Counted from the stretch's first letter, positions 36,020 to 48,750 are shown. The stretch is 64,000 bases of DNA from Sphingomonas oryzagri (GCF_029906645.1 NZ_JARYGZ010000001.1:1545208-1609207); one strand, 5' to 3'. The notes: generated from the sequence alone by a model not told the origin. Program-made: numbers and translations.

Positions 36020-36808
36020 TTATCCTTGTTGGGTCTCGGCCTGGCGGCGGTACATCATCGCGAGGCCGGTAATGGTGAGGTCGGGTTCGACCGTGTCGAA
36101 CACCGAACTATGCTCGTCGAACAGGGTTGCAAGGCCGCCCGTGGAAATAACCTTGGCCGGCCGGCCGATCTCGGCCTTGATGCGGGCGACAAGGCCCTCG
36201 ATCATGCCGATATAGCCCCAATAGACGCCGCTCAGCATCGCATCCTGCGTATTGCGGCCGATGACAGTGTCCTTTTCGGGGATCTGGATGGCGATGCGCG
36301 GCAGGCGGGCGGCGGCGGCGAACAAGGCGTCGAGCGACAGGTTGATGCCCGGCGCGATCACGCCGCCCTTGTAGGCACCGGTATAGTCGACGATGTCGAA
36401 CGTGGTCGCGGTGCCGAAATCGATCACGATCAGGTCGCCGCCATGGATGGCGTGCGCGGCGATGGCGTTGACGACGCGGTCCGCGCCCACCGCCGCCGGC
36501 TCATCGAGGTCGATCGGGATGCCCCATTCCACCGGCGCGCGGCCGGCGATCAGCGGGGTCACCTCGAAATATTTGTCCGCCAGCACCTCCAGATTATGGA
36601 GCGCGCGCGGCACCACCGTGCAGATGATCACCGCCGACACCTGGGTGCGGTGATAGCCCTCCAGCTCGATCAACTGGTTGAGCCAGACCATATATTCGTC
36701 GGCCGTGCGGCGCGGATCGGTGGCAATGCGCCAGCGGGTCTTGATCTCCATGCCCTCGACCAGCGCGAAGACAACATTGGTATTCCCCGCGTCGATCGCA
36801 AGCAGCAT
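36020..36808 (-). CDS. coaX: Type III pantothenate kinase
   Basis: The 262-residue ASKHA-fold kinase phosphorylates pantothenate, the first step of CoA synthesis. It opens [13 protein letters not shown] (phosphate-1 motif), has G-A-D-R-V-V-N-A and [10 protein letters not shown] (phosphate-2), and G-G-V-I-A-P-G-I. Type III enzymes are not feedback-inhibited by CoA and have high ATP Km. It sits between birA (4-base gap) and rnj (4-base gap). Confidence 0.95.
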   Translation of the reverse strand: MLLAIDAGNTNVVFALVEGMEIKTRWRIATDPRRTADEYMVWLNQLIELEGYHRTQVSAVIICTVVPRALHNLEVLADKYFEVTPLIAGRAPVEWGIPIDLDEPAAVGADRVVNAIAAHAIHGGDLIVIDFGTATTFDIVDYTGAYKGGVIAPGINLSLDALFAAAARLPRIAIQIPEKDTVIGRNTQDAMLSGVYWGYIGMIEGLVARIKAEIGRPAKVISTGGLATLFDEHSSVFDTVEPDLTITGLAMMYRRQAETQQG

Positions 36809-36812
36809 CGGC

Positions 36813-37520
36813 TCAATCCCGGATCAGGAAGACGTCGGCGGCGTGAATGACATGCACTTCGCCATCCGCCAAGCGCAGTCGGAGCGCGCCCATGGCGTCG
36901 AGGCCGTCGAACAGGCCGTCGAGGCTGGCGCCGTCGGGCAGGCGCGCGCTGAGCGCGGTCCCGATCGGGTGGGCCTTCTCCAGCCAGCGAGAGCGGACCG
37001 GAGCAAGGCCCTCGGCGCGCCAGCGATAGAGCCAGCGGGCGAAACTTTCGGCGAGTGCGCCGACGAAGGCGTCCGGCTCGGGCGCGTGGCCCAGGATCGT
37101 CGCCAGACTGGTCGCCGGGCGGTCGATATCCTCGGGATGATGCGCGAGGTTGACGCCGATGCCGACCACCACCGCATCGCCCGCGCGCTCGAGCAGGATG
37201 CCGGAGAGCTTGGCGCCATCGACCAGCAGGTCGTTGGGCCACTTGATCTGCGGGGCGGCACCGAAGGCCTCGGCCGTCTCGGTGACCGCTACCGCCGCGA
37301 CCAGCGCGAGGCTCGGCGCCGGCGGATCGTGCGGCTGGAGGCGGACCAGAACGCTCGCATAGAGGTTGCCGGGCGGTGACACCCAGGCCCTGCCCTGCCG
37401 CCCGCGCCCGCCGCGCTGCTGCTCGGCGCGGACCCACACGCCCTCCGGCGCGCCCGCCTGCGCGAGCGCCAGCACCTCGTCATTGGTCGAGAGCGTGTCG
37501 CGGATGGTGCGGATGTCCAT
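36813..37520 (-). CDS. birA: Biotin--[acetyl-CoA-carboxylase] ligase
   Basis: The 235-residue enzyme biotinylates the carboxyl carrier protein of acetyl-CoA carboxylase. Signature G-R-G-R-Q-G-R-A-W (biotinyl-AMP loop, about 34-42), I-K-W-P-N-D-L-L-V and G-I-G-V-N are present. There is no N-terminal helix-turn-helix, so it lacks the repressor function of E. coli BirA (group I ligase). It is preceded by a 116-base gap from nuoN that contains hairpins and a dispersed repeat. Confidence 0.93.
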   Translation of the reverse strand: MDIRTIRDTLSTNDEVLALAQAGAPEGVWVRAEQQRGGRGRQGRAWVSPPGNLYASVLVRLQPHDPPAPSLALVAAVAVTETAEAFGAAPQIKWPNDLLVDGAKLSGILLERAGDAVVVGIGVNLAHHPEDIDRPATSLATILGHAPEPDAFVGALAESFARWLYRWRAEGLAPVRSRWLEKAHPIGTALSARLPDGASLDGLFDGLDAMGALRLRLADGEVHVIHAADVFLIRD

Positions 37521-37542
37521 GCCCCGCCCCTATCTCATCCGT

Positions 37543-37568
37543 CCGCACTGCGCGAAGCCGAAGTGCGG
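37543..37568. repeat. Short inverted repeat between nuoN and birA
   Basis: CCGCACT / AGTGCGG, a 7-bp stem with a 12-base loop. Together with the neighbouring repeat it may partly end or stabilise the nuo transcript before birA. Confidence 0.4.
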
Positions 37569-37593
37569 GCCACAAGCGGTGCGCTCGCAGCCC

Positions 37594-37621
37594 GTCCTTC
37601 GACTTCGCTCAGCCCGAACGG
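37594..37621. repeat. Dispersed repeat unit of the GTCCTTCGACTTCGCTCAG type
   Basis: A short intergenic sequence that I recall as widely scattered in sphingomonad genomes. Only this single clear copy is present in the window. It lies just after the nuoN stop. Confidence 0.45.
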
Positions 37622-37636
37622 TGGAAATGCAGCGAA

Positions 37637-39094
37637 TCAGAACAGCGACTTCGCCGCCGCCATCGTGCCCGTCTCGATGAACGGGATCAGCAGGTAGCCG
37701 AGCGGCGACACGAACAAAGCCGCGATCGCGATCAGTACCGCCTCGGTGGTCGAACGGCTCGGCGCCAGCTCCACCGCAGGTTCGTCGAAGTAGATCGTCT
37801 TGATGATCTTCAGGTAATAGAAGGCACCGATCACCGACGTGGCGATGCCGATCAGCGCGAGCGGCCAGAAACCGGCGGCGACGAGAGCGGAGAACACCTC
37901 CCACTTCCCCCAGAAGCCGAACAGCGGCGGGATGCCGGCGAGGCTGAACATGAAGATCGCGAACGCCGCCGCCAGACCCGGCCGCGTGCGCGACAGGCCC
38001 GCGAGCGAGGCAATCTGCTCGGTCGGCAAGCCTTCCTTGGTCCGCATCTGCAGCACGCAGATCAGCGAGCCGAGCGTCATCGCGACGTAGATCGTCAGGT
38101 AGAAGAGAACCGATGCGGCGCCCTCCGCAGTGCCCGGCACGAGGCCGAACAGGATGAAGCCGACATTGTTGATCGACGAATAGGCCAGCAGGCGCTTGAT
38201 GTTGGTCTGGCCGATCGCCGCGACGCCGCCGAAGATGGTCGACGCCAGCGCGCAGAAGATCACGATCTGCTGCCAGTCGTGCGTCGCCGGCCCCATCGCC
38301 GAGATGGCGACGCGGGTAGTCAGCGCCATCGCCGCGACCTTGGGGGCCGAGGCGAAGAAGGCCGTCACCGGGGTCGGCGCGCCTTCGTACACGTCCGGCG
38401 TCCACATGTGGAACGGCACGGCCGAGATCTTGAAGGCGAGGCCGGCAAGCACGAAGACCAGACCGAACAGCAGGCCATAATAGGACGGATCGCCCGCCGC
38501 CGTGCCGTGGAAGGCGTTCGCGACGGTGGCGAAGCCGGTGCCGCCCGAGAATCCGTAGAGCAGCGAGATGCCGTAGAGCAGGATGCCCGAGGCCAGCGCG
38601 CCCAGCACGAAATACTTGAGGCCCGCCTCGGCCGAGCGGCCGTCGCGGCGCAGGAAGCTCGCCAGCACGTAGGACGACAGGCTGTTCAGCTCGAGCCCGA
38701 CATAGAGCGTCAGCAGGTCGGCGGCCGACACCATCATGCCCATGCCGACGGCGGCGAGCAGGATCAGCACGCTATATTCGGCGCGCAGCGGCTCGCTGTC
38801 GGTCTCGAAGAAGCCCGGCGCGATCAGGATCGCGACGGCGGCCGAGACGTAGATCAGCAGTTTGGCGAAACCGGCGAAGGCATCGGCATGGAAGGCGCCA
38901 TCATAGCCGAGCGCGCCGGAGGTCGGCGCGCCGATCAGGCTCACCGCCGCGGCGGCAAGCAGCAGCACGCTGACATAACCGATGGCGCGCGCGCTGCGGT
39001 CCCCCGCCCAAGCGGCGACCAGCATCAGCACGATCGATCCGAGGCCGAGGATCTCCTCGGGGAGCGAGAGCGCGAAGGACGAAACGGTATCCAT
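37637..39094 (-). CDS. nuoN: NADH-quinone oxidoreductase subunit N
   Basis: The 485-residue antiporter-like membrane subunit of complex I has about 14 spans. Conserved features are the T-L-Y-V-G-L-E-L-N-S-L-S-S-Y-V-L segment (TM5 glutamate), L-A-F-K-I-S-A-V-P-F-H (TM7 region lysine and the following P-F-H-M-W) and K-R-L-L-A-Y-S-S-I-N-N-V-G (TM8). It contributes one proton channel. It is the last gene of the 14-subunit operon, starting 4 bases after nuoM. Confidence 0.96.
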   Translation of the reverse strand: MDTVSSFALSLPEEILGLGSIVLMLVAAWAGDRSARAIGYVSVLLLAAAAVSLIGAPTSGALGYDGAFHADAFAGFAKLLIYVSAAVAILIAPGFFETDSEPLRAEYSVLILLAAVGMGMMVSAADLLTLYVGLELNSLSSYVLASFLRRDGRSAEAGLKYFVLGALASGILLYGISLLYGFSGGTGFATVANAFHGTAAGDPSYYGLLFGLVFVLAGLAFKISAVPFHMWTPDVYEGAPTPVTAFFASAPKVAAMALTTRVAISAMGPATHDWQQIVIFCALASTIFGGVAAIGQTNIKRLLAYSSINNVGFILFGLVPGTAEGAASVLFYLTIYVAMTLGSLICVLQMRTKEGLPTEQIASLAGLSRTRPGLAAAFAIFMFSLAGIPPLFGFWGKWEVFSALVAAGFWPLALIGIATSVIGAFYYLKIIKTIYFDEPAVELAPSRSTTEAVLIAIAALFVSPLGYLLIPFIETGTMAAAKSLF

Positions 39095-39098
39095 GGTC

Positions 39099-40655
39099 TC
39101 AATGCTCTCCGGCGGCGGCGGCGGCGGCCGGCCCAGTCTGGGCTTTAACGTGGGGTACGGTCAGCGCGGCGTCGCTCGCCGGCGCGGTCGGGTGGAGACG
39201 CTCCAGCAGCAGGACGACGTCGCCGCGGATCGGCTTCAGGAAGCTCTCCGGATAGACGCCCATCCACAGTACCGCGAGCGCGATCGGCGCCAGCGTCAGC
39301 CACTCGCGCGGCTCCAGATCCGGCATTGCGGCGGCGTCGGCATTCTTGCGGGGGCCGAAGCAGATGCGGCGATAGAGGTAGAGCATGTAGGCCGCGCCGG
39401 TGATGATGCCCGTCACCGCGATGAACGCCGCCCAGCTCGACTGCTCGTAGGTGCCCATCATCGACAGGAACTCACCGGGGAAGTTGGAGAGGCCGGGCAG
39501 GCCCACCGACGCCATGGTGAAGAACAGGAAGAAGGTGGCGTAGGCCGGCATGTTGTCGGCGATGCCGCCGTAGCGGCTGATCTCGCGGGTGTGCAGGCGG
39601 TCATAGACCACGCCGACGCACAGGAAGAGCGCGCCGGAAACGAGGCCGTGGCCCAGCATCACCATGAAGCCGCCCTCAATGCCCTGCTGGTTGAAGGCGA
39701 AGAGGCCGAAGGTGACGAGCGCCATGTGGGCGACCGACGAATAGGCGATCAGCTTCTTCATGTCCTTCTGCACCAGCGCGACGAGCGCCGTGTAGACGGT
39801 CGCGATCATGCTGAGCGCGAAGACCAGCCACATCCAGTGGGCGGACGCCTCCGGAAACATCGGCAGCGAGAAGCGGATGAAGCCGTAGCCCGCGAGCTTC
39901 AGCAGCACGCCCGCCAGGATCACCGAACCGGCGGTCGGCGCCTCGACGTGCGCGTCCGGAAGCCAGGTGTGGACCGGCCACATCGGCATCTTCACCGCGA
40001 ACGAGGCGAAGAAGCAGAGCCAGAGCCAGGTCTGCGCCTGCGACGCGAAGTTGTATTCCATCAGCTTGGGGATGCTGGTCGTGCCGGCATGCTGCGTCAT
40101 GTAGAGCATAGCGATCAGCATCAGCACCGAGCCGAGCAGCGTGTAGAGGAAGAACTTGTACGACGCGTAGATGCGCCGCGCCCCGCCCCAGATACCGATC
40201 GTCATGTACATCGGGATCAGGCCGCCTTCGAAGAAGACGTAGAACAGGTAGAGATCCTGCGCCATGAACACGCCGAGCATCATGATCTCGGTGACGAGGA
40301 AGGTCGCCATGTAGAGCGGCACGCGCTTGGTGATCGATTTCCACGAGGCCAGGATACAGATCGGCATCAGGAAGACGCTGAGCACGATCAGCAACATCGC
40401 AATGCCGTCGATGCCGAGCGCCCAGCTGAACTTGCCGAACAGCGGGCTGTTCTCGACGAACTGCCAGCGCGGGCCGCCGGGGACGTAGTTCACCCACAGC
40501 ACGATGCCGAGCGCGAAGTCGATCAGCGTCGCGGCGAGCGCGGTGACTCGGGCATTCTGGTCGCGGCTCTCGGCCGATCCGGGCGCGAACAGGCACCACA
40601 GCGCGCCGAGGAACGGCACCGCCAGCATGATGGAGAGGATCGGGAAGCCGCTCAC
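39099..40655 (-). CDS. nuoM: NADH-quinone oxidoreductase subunit M
   Basis: The 518-residue proton-pumping membrane subunit shows the family TM5 segment (F-Y-V-F-F-E-G-G-L-I-P-M-Y), F-A-V-K-M-P-M-W-P-V-H-T-W-L-P-D-A-H and K-K-L-I-A-Y-S-S-V-A-H-M. The C-terminal tail is Ala-rich and ends A-A-G-E-H. It lies between nuoL (28-base gap) and nuoN. Confidence 0.96.
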   Translation of the reverse strand: MSGFPILSIMLAVPFLGALWCLFAPGSAESRDQNARVTALAATLIDFALGIVLWVNYVPGGPRWQFVENSPLFGKFSWALGIDGIAMLLIVLSVFLMPICILASWKSITKRVPLYMATFLVTEIMMLGVFMAQDLYLFYVFFEGGLIPMYMTIGIWGGARRIYASYKFFLYTLLGSVLMLIAMLYMTQHAGTTSIPKLMEYNFASQAQTWLWLCFFASFAVKMPMWPVHTWLPDAHVEAPTAGSVILAGVLLKLAGYGFIRFSLPMFPEASAHWMWLVFALSMIATVYTALVALVQKDMKKLIAYSSVAHMALVTFGLFAFNQQGIEGGFMVMLGHGLVSGALFLCVGVVYDRLHTREISRYGGIADNMPAYATFFLFFTMASVGLPGLSNFPGEFLSMMGTYEQSSWAAFIAVTGIITGAAYMLYLYRRICFGPRKNADAAAMPDLEPREWLTLAPIALAVLWMGVYPESFLKPIRGDVVLLLERLHPTAPASDAALTVPHVKAQTGPAAAAAAGEH

Positions 40656-40683
40656 GCGCCAGCCCTCATCGTCGTTACGCGGC

Positions 40684-42813
40684 TCATCGAGTCATCGCCC
40701 AGGTCGCGACACCGGCCAGCCCAAGGAGCATGACCAATGCATAGGTGTAAACATAGCCCGACTGAACGCGAGCGGTGATGCGGTTGCCGACGACCGCCAG
40801 CTTGGCGATGCCGTCCGGCCCGAAGCGGTCGATCGTGCCCTCGTCGCCCTTGTGCCAGAGAAACCGGCCGATGGCGAAGGCGGGCCGCACGAAGATCAGG
40901 TCGTACAGCTCGTCGAAATACCACTTCTTGAGGAGGAAGACGTAGAGCCCACGGAAGGTCGCGGCGAAGCGGCCGGGGATCGACGTGTCCTTGATGTAGG
41001 CGAACCAGGCGATCGCGAAGCCGATCAGCATCACGATCGTCGGAGCCAGCGCCCACGCGCCGAGATGCTCGGACGCCTCGTGCAGTTCGGGCGAATAGGC
41101 GACGGCGCCCTGCCAGAACGTGCCATTGAGGAAGGTGGGCGCGAAGGCCCAGCCCGCGAACACCGCGCCGAGGCTCAGCACCAGCAGCGGCACCGTCATC
41201 ACCCACGGACTTTCGTGCGGATGATAGTCCAGCGTGCCGTGCTCGACCTCGGCGAAGCCGCGCATGTCGGGCTTCGGCTCGTGGCCGGCATCCTCGGCAT
41301 CCGGCTCGGCATGGTGCGCGTCGTGGCCGTGATCGTCGTGCGCCGCATGGGCGACGGCATGATCGGCATGGGCATCGTGCGCATGGTCGTCATGGCCGTG
41401 AGCGTGGCCATGATCGTGCGCGGCGTGCTGGATATGCTCGGAGGCGGCCCAGCGCGGCTTGCCGAAGAAGGTCAGGAAGATCAGGCGCCACGAGTAGAAG
41501 CTGGTCAGCAGCGCGGCGAACACGCCCATGAACCAGGCGAAGCCGCCCACCTGCGTGCCCGATGCGAGCGCCGAGGAAATGATCGCGTCCTTCGAATAGA
41601 AGCCCGCGAAACCGAACACGCCCTCCAGCCCGACGCCGGTGATCGCCAGCGTGCCGGCCACCATCACCCAGAAGGTGAGCGGGATGTGCTTACGCAGGCC
41701 GCCATAGTAACGCATGTCCTGCTCGTGATGCATCGCATGGATCACCGAGCCCGCCGAGAGGAACAGCAGGGCCTTGAAGAAGGCGTGCGTGAACAGGTGG
41801 AACATCGCCGCGCCGAACGCGCCGACGCCGGCGGCGAAGAACATGTAGCCGAGCTGCGAGCAGGTCGAATAGGCGATCACGCGCTTGATGTCGGTCTGCG
41901 TCGTGCCGATCGTCGCGGCGAAGAAGCAGGTGCAGGCGCCGATCACCGTCACCACCGTCATCGCGGTGTGGCTCGTCTCGAACATCGGCGAGAGGCGGCA
42001 GACCATGAACACGCCCGCCGTCACCATCGTCGCGGCGTGGATCAGCGCGGAGACCGGGGTCGGGCCTTCCATCGCGTCCGGCAGCCAGGTGTGCAGGCCG
42101 AGCTGCGCCGACTTGCCCATCGCGCCGATGAACAGCAGCAGGCAGAGCAGGGTCATCGTGTCGACGCGGTAGCCGAGGAAGCTGATCGTCGATCCCGCCA
42201 TGTGCGGCGCGGCGGCGAGGATCTCGGGGATCTGCACGGTGCCGAACACCAGGAAGGTGCCGAAGATGCCGAGCGAGAAGCCGAAATCGCCCACGCGGTT
42301 GACCACGAAGGCCTTGATCGCGGCGGCGCCGGCCGACGGCTTGTAATACCAGAAGCCGATCAGCAGGTACGACGCGAGGCCCACGCCTTCCCAGCCGAAG
42401 AACATCTGGATCAGCGTGTTCGCCGTCACCAGCATCAGCATCATGAAGGTGAAGAGCGAGAGGTAGGCGAAGAAGCGCGGCTGGCTGTCGTCCTCCGCCA
42501 TATAGCCCCAGCTATACAGGTGGACGAGCGCCGACACGCTGGTGATCACCACCAGCATCACCGCCGTCAGGCTGTCGACGCGCAGCGCCCAGTCGACCTT
42601 GAGATCACCCGAATGGATGAAGGTCAGGACGTTGGCGACATAGGCGTGCGAGGTGCCCTGCAGGAAGGGGATGAAGATCGACCAGGCGAGCGCGCACGAC
42701 ACGAACAGGCCGGCGGTCGTCACCGTCTTGGCGACGGTGTTGCCGATGAACCGGTTGCCGAGCCCGGCGATCGCCGAGCACAGCAACGGCAGGAAGACGA
42801 GGAGCTGGATCAT
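40684..42813 (-). CDS. nuoL: NADH-quinone oxidoreductase subunit L with His-rich cytoplasmic insert
   Basis: The 709-residue distal proton-pump subunit shows the TM5 [32 protein letters not shown] and [13 protein letters not shown] segments. A C-terminal amphipathic arm runs along the membrane domain. Around residues 458-512 there is an inserted loop packed with His, Asp and Ala, with well over 15 histidines. This loop is far more His-rich than in textbook NuoL and may bind metal. It lies between nuoK and nuoM. Confidence 0.96.
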   Translation of the reverse strand: MIQLLVFLPLLCSAIAGLGNRFIGNTVAKTVTTAGLFVSCALAWSIFIPFLQGTSHAYVANVLTFIHSGDLKVDWALRVDSLTAVMLVVITSVSALVHLYSWGYMAEDDSQPRFFAYLSLFTFMMLMLVTANTLIQMFFGWEGVGLASYLLIGFWYYKPSAGAAAIKAFVVNRVGDFGFSLGIFGTFLVFGTVQIPEILAAAPHMAGSTISFLGYRVDTMTLLCLLLFIGAMGKSAQLGLHTWLPDAMEGPTPVSALIHAATMVTAGVFMVCRLSPMFETSHTAMTVVTVIGACTCFFAATIGTTQTDIKRVIAYSTCSQLGYMFFAAGVGAFGAAMFHLFTHAFFKALLFLSAGSVIHAMHHEQDMRYYGGLRKHIPLTFWVMVAGTLAITGVGLEGVFGFAGFYSKDAIISSALASGTQVGGFAWFMGVFAALLTSFYSWRLIFLTFFGKPRWAASEHIQHAAHDHGHAHGHDDHAHDAHADHAVAHAAHDDHGHDAHHAEPDAEDAGHEPKPDMRGFAEVEHGTLDYHPHESPWVMTVPLLVLSLGAVFAGWAFAPTFLNGTFWQGAVAYSPELHEASEHLGAWALAPTIVMLIGFAIAWFAYIKDTSIPGRFAATFRGLYVFLLKKWYFDELYDLIFVRPAFAIGRFLWHKGDEGTIDRFGPDGIAKLAVVGNRITARVQSGYVYTYALVMLLGLAGVATWAMTR

Positions 42814-42823
42814 GGTAAGCGGC

Positions 42824-43129
42824 TCAGCCCTTCATCCGGTTGATGTCGTCGACCGCGATGGTGCCGCGGCCACGGAAATAGATGACGAGGATGGCGAGCC
42901 CGATGGCCGCCTCGCCCGCCGCGACGGTCAGCACGAACATCGCGAAGATCTGGCCGACCAGATCGTGCAGGTAGGCCGAGAAGGCCACCAGATTAATGTT
43001 CACGCTCAAGAGGATCAGCTCGATCGCCATCAGGATGATGATGACGTTCTTGCGATTGATGAAGATGCCCAGCACCCCCATCACGAACAGGATCGCCGAG
43101 ACGGCGAGATAATGCTGGAGGCCGATCAC
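42824..43129 (-). CDS. nuoK: NADH-quinone oxidoreductase subunit K
   Basis: The 101-residue three-span subunit starts at GTG 43129 (reading M-I-G-L-Q-H-Y-L), which overlaps the nuoJ stop as GTGA. The conserved membrane glutamates are in [11 protein letters not shown] and [10 protein letters not shown]. Reading from an earlier start would add residues antisense-like in composition, so the GTG is preferred. It sits 10 bases before nuoL. Confidence 0.95.
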   Translation of the reverse strand: MIGLQHYLAVSAILFVMGVLGIFINRKNVIIILMAIELILLSVNINLVAFSAYLHDLVGQIFAMFVLTVAAGEAAIGLAILVIYFRGRGTIAVDDINRMKG

Positions 43130-43743
43130 AGCTCGACTCCCTGGCCGACGGGCGGATTGGTCATGCGGGTGGCGTCCTGCGGACGGCGGCGGTTCTGGTA
43201 CGCGATGTTCTGCTTGCGCACGCCGCCACGGTTGCGGTGGGTCAGCACGATCGCGCCGATCATCGCGACGAGCAGCACGAAGCCCGCGCCTTCGAAGATG
43301 AAGAGATACTTGGTGTAGAGCAGGGTGCCGAGCGCCTGGATGTTCGGCACGGCGGCCGGATCCGGCGTCGGCGCGGCGCGGCCGGCGGTCTGGATCGGGC
43401 CGGCTTCCCACGCCTTGACGCCGAAGATGATCTCACCGGCGATCGCCACGGCCAGCGCGAAGCCGAACACCGCATATTTGGCGAAGCCCGCGCGCAGCTC
43501 GCTGAAATCGATGTCGAGCATCATCACGACGAACAGGAACAGCACCGCGACCGCGCCCACGTACACAATGACGAGCAGCATCGCGATGAACTCGGCACCG
43601 AGCAGCAGCATGAGGCCGGCGGCGTTGAAGAACGCCAGGATGAGCCAGAGCACCGAGTGCACCGGATTGCGCGCCGTGATGGTGAGCAGCCCCGAGAGGC
43701 ACACCATGATGGCGAACAGGTAAAAGGCGATGATCTGGATCAC
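43126..43743 (-). CDS. nuoJ: NADH-quinone oxidoreductase subunit J
   Basis: The 205-residue five-span subunit forms part of the E-channel linking quinone reduction to the pumps. The TM3 pi-bulge region ([17 protein letters not shown]) is clear. A soluble tail after the last span is basic and ends near Q-G-V-E-L. It overlaps nuoK and follows nuoI by 36 bases. Confidence 0.95.
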   Translation of the reverse strand: MIQIIAFYLFAIMVCLSGLLTITARNPVHSVLWLILAFFNAAGLMLLLGAEFIAMLLVIVYVGAVAVLFLFVVMMLDIDFSELRAGFAKYAVFGFALAVAIAGEIIFGVKAWEAGPIQTAGRAAPTPDPAAVPNIQALGTLLYTKYLFIFEGAGFVLLVAMIGAIVLTHRNRGGVRKQNIAYQNRRRPQDATRMTNPPVGQGVEL

Positions 43744-43779
43744 GGTGCCGGCTGGCTCCCCTGGATTCGGAACGGGCGA

Positions 43780-44265
43780 TTAACGATAGGGCGCATCGGC
43801 GGCAAGGTTCGCGGCGATCGCGCGCTCCCAGCGGTCGCCGTTGTCGAGCAGCTTGCCCTTGTCGTAAATCAGCTCCTCCCGCGTTTCGGTGGAATATTCG
43901 AAGTTCGGCCCCTCGACGATCGCATCGACCGGGCAGGCTTCCTGGCAGAAGCCGCAGAAGATGCACTTGGTCATGTCGATGTCGTAGCGCGTGGTGCGGC
44001 GGCTGCCGTCGTCGCGCGGCTCGGCCTCGATGGTGATCGCCTGCGCCGGGCACACCGCCTCGCACAGCTTGCACGCGATGCAGCGCTCCTCGCCATTGGG
44101 ATAGCGGCGCAGCGCATGTTCGCCGCGGAAGCGGGGCGACAGCGGGTTCTTCTCGTACGGGTAGTTGATGGTCGCCTTCTTCTTGAAGAAATACTTCAAG
44201 GTGAGGGCGTGCCCCTTCACGATCTCCCAGAGGGTGAAGGACTTGACGTAGTAGCCGAGGCTCAT
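43780..44265 (-). CDS. nuoI: NADH-quinone oxidoreductase subunit I
   Basis: The 161-residue iron-sulfur subunit carries clusters N6a and N6b. Two ferredoxin motifs are visible: [12 protein letters not shown] and [12 protein letters not shown]. An N-terminal amphipathic helix docks it to the membrane arm. It lies 4 bases after nuoH. Confidence 0.97.
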   Translation of the reverse strand: MSLGYYVKSFTLWEIVKGHALTLKYFFKKKATINYPYEKNPLSPRFRGEHALRRYPNGEERCIACKLCEAVCPAQAITIEAEPRDDGSRRTTRYDIDMTKCIFCGFCQEACPVDAIVEGPNFEYSTETREELIYDKGKLLDNGDRWERAIAANLAADAPYR

Positions 44266-44269
44266 GGCG

Positions 44270-45343
44270 TCAGGCTCCGATCGGATGGTAGCGGGTGAGC
44301 ATCAGCCAGCCCGAGACGAGGAAGACGAACAGCAGCGACAGCGGCAGGAAGATGTTCCAGCCCAGCCGCATCAGCTGGTCGTAGCGATAGCGGGGCAGCG
44401 TCGCCTTCACCCAGGAGAAGACGAAGAAGCAGACGGCCATCTTGGCGAGCAGCCAGAACAGGCCGAGGCCGATGTGCGTGCCCGGAATGACGTACAGCCA
44501 CGAGACGTTCAGCGGCGGCAGCCAGCCGCCCCAGAAGAGCGTCGCGTTCAGCGCGCACATCAGGATGACGTTGCCATATTCGCCCAGCCAGTAGAGCGCG
44601 AAGGCCATCGACGAATATTCGGTCTGGTAGCCGGCGACGAGCTCGCTCTCCGCCTCGGTGAGATCGAACGGCGTGCGGCTGGTCTCGGCCATCGACGAGA
44701 TCAGGAACACGATGCCCATCGGGAAGAGCAAGGGATTGAAGATGTTGGCGTTGATCCAGCCGAATAGCACCTCGCCCTTCTGCGCCAGAACGATGTCCTG
44801 CAGGTTGAAGCTGCCCGCCCACATCACCACCGAGATCAGCACGAAGCCGATCGCGACCTCATAGCTCACCATCTGCGCGGCGGCGCGGATCGCGGAGTAG
44901 AAGGGGTATTTGGAGTTGGACGCCCAGCCGGCGAGGATCACGCCGTACACGCCCAGCGACGACACCGCGAGGATGTAGAGCAGGCCGACATTGATGTTGG
45001 CCACGACCGAGAAGCTGCTGAACGGGATCACCGCCCACGCCACCAGCGCCACCGTGAAGGTGATGATCGGTGCGATCAGGAACAGGCCGCGATTGGCCGC
45101 CGCCGGGATGATCGTCTCCTGCAGGAACACCTTGGCGCCGTCCGCGAAGGACTGGAGCAGGCCGAATGGCCCCACGACGTTGGGGCCGCGACGCAGCGCC
45201 ATCGCCGCCCAGATCTTGCGATCGACGTAGATGATCATCGCCACGGCGAGCATCACCGGCAGCGCGATCACCAGGATGTCGATGATCGTCGCGATGAAAT
45301 AGGCCCAGCCGTAAGGCAGAGCGGGGGTGAACCAGGAGATCAT
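44270..45343 (-). CDS. nuoH: NADH-quinone oxidoreductase subunit H
   Basis: The 357-residue eight-span subunit lines the quinone chamber. Conserved segments [24 protein letters not shown] and [16 protein letters not shown] are all present. Its ATG overlaps the nuoG stop as ATGA. Confidence 0.97.
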   Translation of the reverse strand: MISWFTPALPYGWAYFIATIIDILVIALPVMLAVAMIIYVDRKIWAAMALRRGPNVVGPFGLLQSFADGAKVFLQETIIPAAANRGLFLIAPIITFTVALVAWAVIPFSSFSVVANINVGLLYILAVSSLGVYGVILAGWASNSKYPFYSAIRAAAQMVSYEVAIGFVLISVVMWAGSFNLQDIVLAQKGEVLFGWINANIFNPLLFPMGIVFLISSMAETSRTPFDLTEAESELVAGYQTEYSSMAFALYWLGEYGNVILMCALNATLFWGGWLPPLNVSWLYVIPGTHIGLGLFWLLAKMAVCFFVFSWVKATLPRYRYDQLMRLGWNIFLPLSLLFVFLVSGWLMLTRYHPIGA

Positions 45344-47328
45344 TCCGCCGCCTCCGCGAAGGTCTCGCCCTTGATGAGTTCGGCCGAGCAGCGCTGCATG
45401 GTGGGCGACGAGCGGGCGATCGGGTTGGTCAGGTAGAAGTCCGCGATCGGATAGACGATCGCGCCGGACACGTCCCCGCCCTTCGGCGCCGGATCGAGCG
45501 CGCCGGCGAGGTGGATCCCCTCCTCCGCCAGACCCGGATGATCGGCGGCGATCTTCGCGCGGAGCTGCGCGAGGCTGTCGAACGGCAAAGTCTTGCCCAG
45601 CACGGCGGAGAGCGCGCGCAGGATCGTCCAGTCCTCGCGGGCGTCGCCGACCGGGAACACGGCGCGTTCGGCGCGCTGCACGCGGCCTTCCATGTTCACC
45701 CAGGTGCCCGGCTTCTCGACATAGGTCGCGCCCGGCAGGATCACGTCCGCCGCGTGAGCACCACGGTCACCATGCGTGCCGATGTAGACCTTGAAGCTGT
45801 TGTTGAAGCCGGACAGGTCGGTCTCGTCCACGCCGAGCAGGAATACCAGCTTCGGCGCGGCCTGCACGACGGCAGCGAAACCGCCCTCGGTCGCGAAGCC
45901 CACATCGAGCGCGCCGACACGGCCGGCGGCGGTGTGGAGCAGGCCGAAGCCCGCGCCCAGCGCGGCGGCGGTCTGGCGGGCGGCACCGTAGCCGCCCTCG
46001 ATCGCGCATGCACCCATGCCGGCGATGACGATCACGTCCTCGGCCTTGGCGAGCGCTTCGGGCAGATCGTTGAGCGCGGACAGATCGCTGCCCAGCCACT
46101 CGGCCTTGTAGGTCAGATCGACCTCGGGGCCGACGGCATAGACCTTGGCGCCCTTCTTGATCGCCTTGCGGATGCGGGTGTTGACCAGCGGCGCTTCCCA
46201 GCGCGGATTGGCGCCGACCAGCAGGATCGCCTTGGCATTCTCGACACCGGAGATGGTCGGGTTGAAGCGATACGAGGCCGGGTTGGCCACCTCGTAAAGC
46301 GCGCCGTCGACACGCGCCTCATGCAGCGTCGAGCCATAGGCCGCGACAAGCTGCTTCAGCGCATAGACGCTCTCGACCTCGGCGAGATCGCCGGCGAGGC
46401 CCGCGACGTCGTTTCCGGTCAGGCCCTCGGCGGCCTTGGCGATCGCCTTGAACGCCTCTTCCCAGGTCGCCGCCTTCAGCTTGCCGTCGACGCGGACATA
46501 AGGCTTGTCGATGCGGTTGCGCACCAGGCCATCGACCGCGTGGCGGGTCTTGTCCGACGCCCACTCCTCGTTGACGTCCTCGTTCAGACGCGGGAGCGAA
46601 CGCAGCACCTGCCGGCCACGGCTGTCCAGCCGCACGTTGGTGCCGACGGCATCCATCACGTCGATGCCCGGCGTCTTGTGCAGCTCCCACGGCCGCGCCT
46701 CGAAGGCGTAGGGCTTGGAGGTGAGCGCGCCGACCGGGCAGAGATCGACCACGTTGCCCGAAAGCTCGCTGGTGACGGCGTGCTCCAGATACGACGTGAT
46801 CTGCATGTTCTCGCCGCGATAGATCGCGCCGATCTCCTCGACGCCCGCCACTTCCTCGGCGAAGCGGACGCAGCGCGTGCACTGGATGCAGCGCGTCATC
46901 TGGGTCTTCACGATCGGACCCATATATTTCTCGGTGACGGCCCGCTTGTTCTCGTCGAAGCGGCTATGGCCCTTGCCATAGGCCATCGACTGGTCCTGCA
47001 GGTCGCATTCGCCGCCCTGATCGCAGATCGGGCAATCGAGCGGGTGGTTGATGAGCAGGAACTCCATCACCCCCTCGCGCGCCTTCTTCACCATCGCGCT
47101 GTCGGTGCGGACTTCCTGATTGTCGGCGGCGGGCAGCGCGCATGACGCCTGCGGCTTGGGCGGCCCCGGCTTCACCTCAACGAGGCACATGCGGCAATTG
47201 CCGGCGATCGAGAGGCGCTCGTGATAGCAGAAGCGCGGGATCTCCTTGCCGGCCGCCTCGCACGCCTGCAGCACGGTGGCGCCGGCGGGGACTTCGACCT
47301 CGATCCCGTCTACTTTGAGTTTGGGCAT
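45340..47328 (-). CDS. nuoG: NADH-quinone oxidoreductase subunit G
   Basis: The 662-residue large iron-sulfur subunit is in the hydrophilic arm. The N-terminal 2Fe-2S domain has [17 protein letters not shown]. The His-Cys cluster region has [14 protein letters not shown], followed by the 4Fe-4S motif [10 protein letters not shown]. The C-terminal molybdopterin-oxidoreductase-like domain is degenerate and the N7 cluster cysteines are not apparent, as in most alphaproteobacterial and mitochondrial forms. It follows the small ORF at 47333-47452. Confidence 0.96.
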   Translation of the reverse strand: MPKLKVDGIEVEVPAGATVLQACEAAGKEIPRFCYHERLSIAGNCRMCLVEVKPGPPKPQASCALPAADNQEVRTDSAMVKKAREGVMEFLLINHPLDCPICDQGGECDLQDQSMAYGKGHSRFDENKRAVTEKYMGPIVKTQMTRCIQCTRCVRFAEEVAGVEEIGAIYRGENMQITSYLEHAVTSELSGNVVDLCPVGALTSKPYAFEARPWELHKTPGIDVMDAVGTNVRLDSRGRQVLRSLPRLNEDVNEEWASDKTRHAVDGLVRNRIDKPYVRVDGKLKAATWEEAFKAIAKAAEGLTGNDVAGLAGDLAEVESVYALKQLVAAYGSTLHEARVDGALYEVANPASYRFNPTISGVENAKAILLVGANPRWEAPLVNTRIRKAIKKGAKVYAVGPEVDLTYKAEWLGSDLSALNDLPEALAKAEDVIVIAGMGACAIEGGYGAARQTAAALGAGFGLLHTAAGRVGALDVGFATEGGFAAVVQAAPKLVFLLGVDETDLSGFNNSFKVYIGTHGDRGAHAADVILPGATYVEKPGTWVNMEGRVQRAERAVFPVGDAREDWTILRALSAVLGKTLPFDSLAQLRAKIAADHPGLAEEGIHLAGALDPAPKGGDVSGAIVYPIADFYLTNPIARSSPTMQRCSAELIKGETFAEAAE

Positions 47329-47332
47329 ATTC

Positions 47333-47448
47333 TTACATTCCCGCCGGCGCGGACGCCGGTTGCTTCGAAGAAGGAGTCTGCTGGGACGGCAGCGCCGCCG
47401 CGATCAGCGCGACAGCCGCCGGACCGGCGAGGATGGGGAAGACGAACT

Positions 47449-47452
<4 letters not shown>
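47333..47452 (-). CDS. 39-residue hydrophobic peptide between nuoF and nuoG
   Basis: The ATG at 47452 overlaps the nuoF stop as ATGA and the stop is 4 bases before the nuoG start, so it is placed exactly like a translated operon gene. The peptide [20 protein letters not shown] (shown to residue 20) looks like a signal peptide or single membrane span, followed by a Ser/Pro/Gln-rich tail. No homologue is recognised. Such short ORFs are seldom annotated, so both its reality and its role are uncertain. Confidence 0.5.

Positions 47453-48749
<1,297 letters not shown>

Positions 48750-48750
<1 letters not shown>

Noticed and set aside
40504-42843. 779-codon frame antisense to nuoL
   Set aside because: His/Glu/Arg-rich mirror of hydrophobic nuoL codons, no family.
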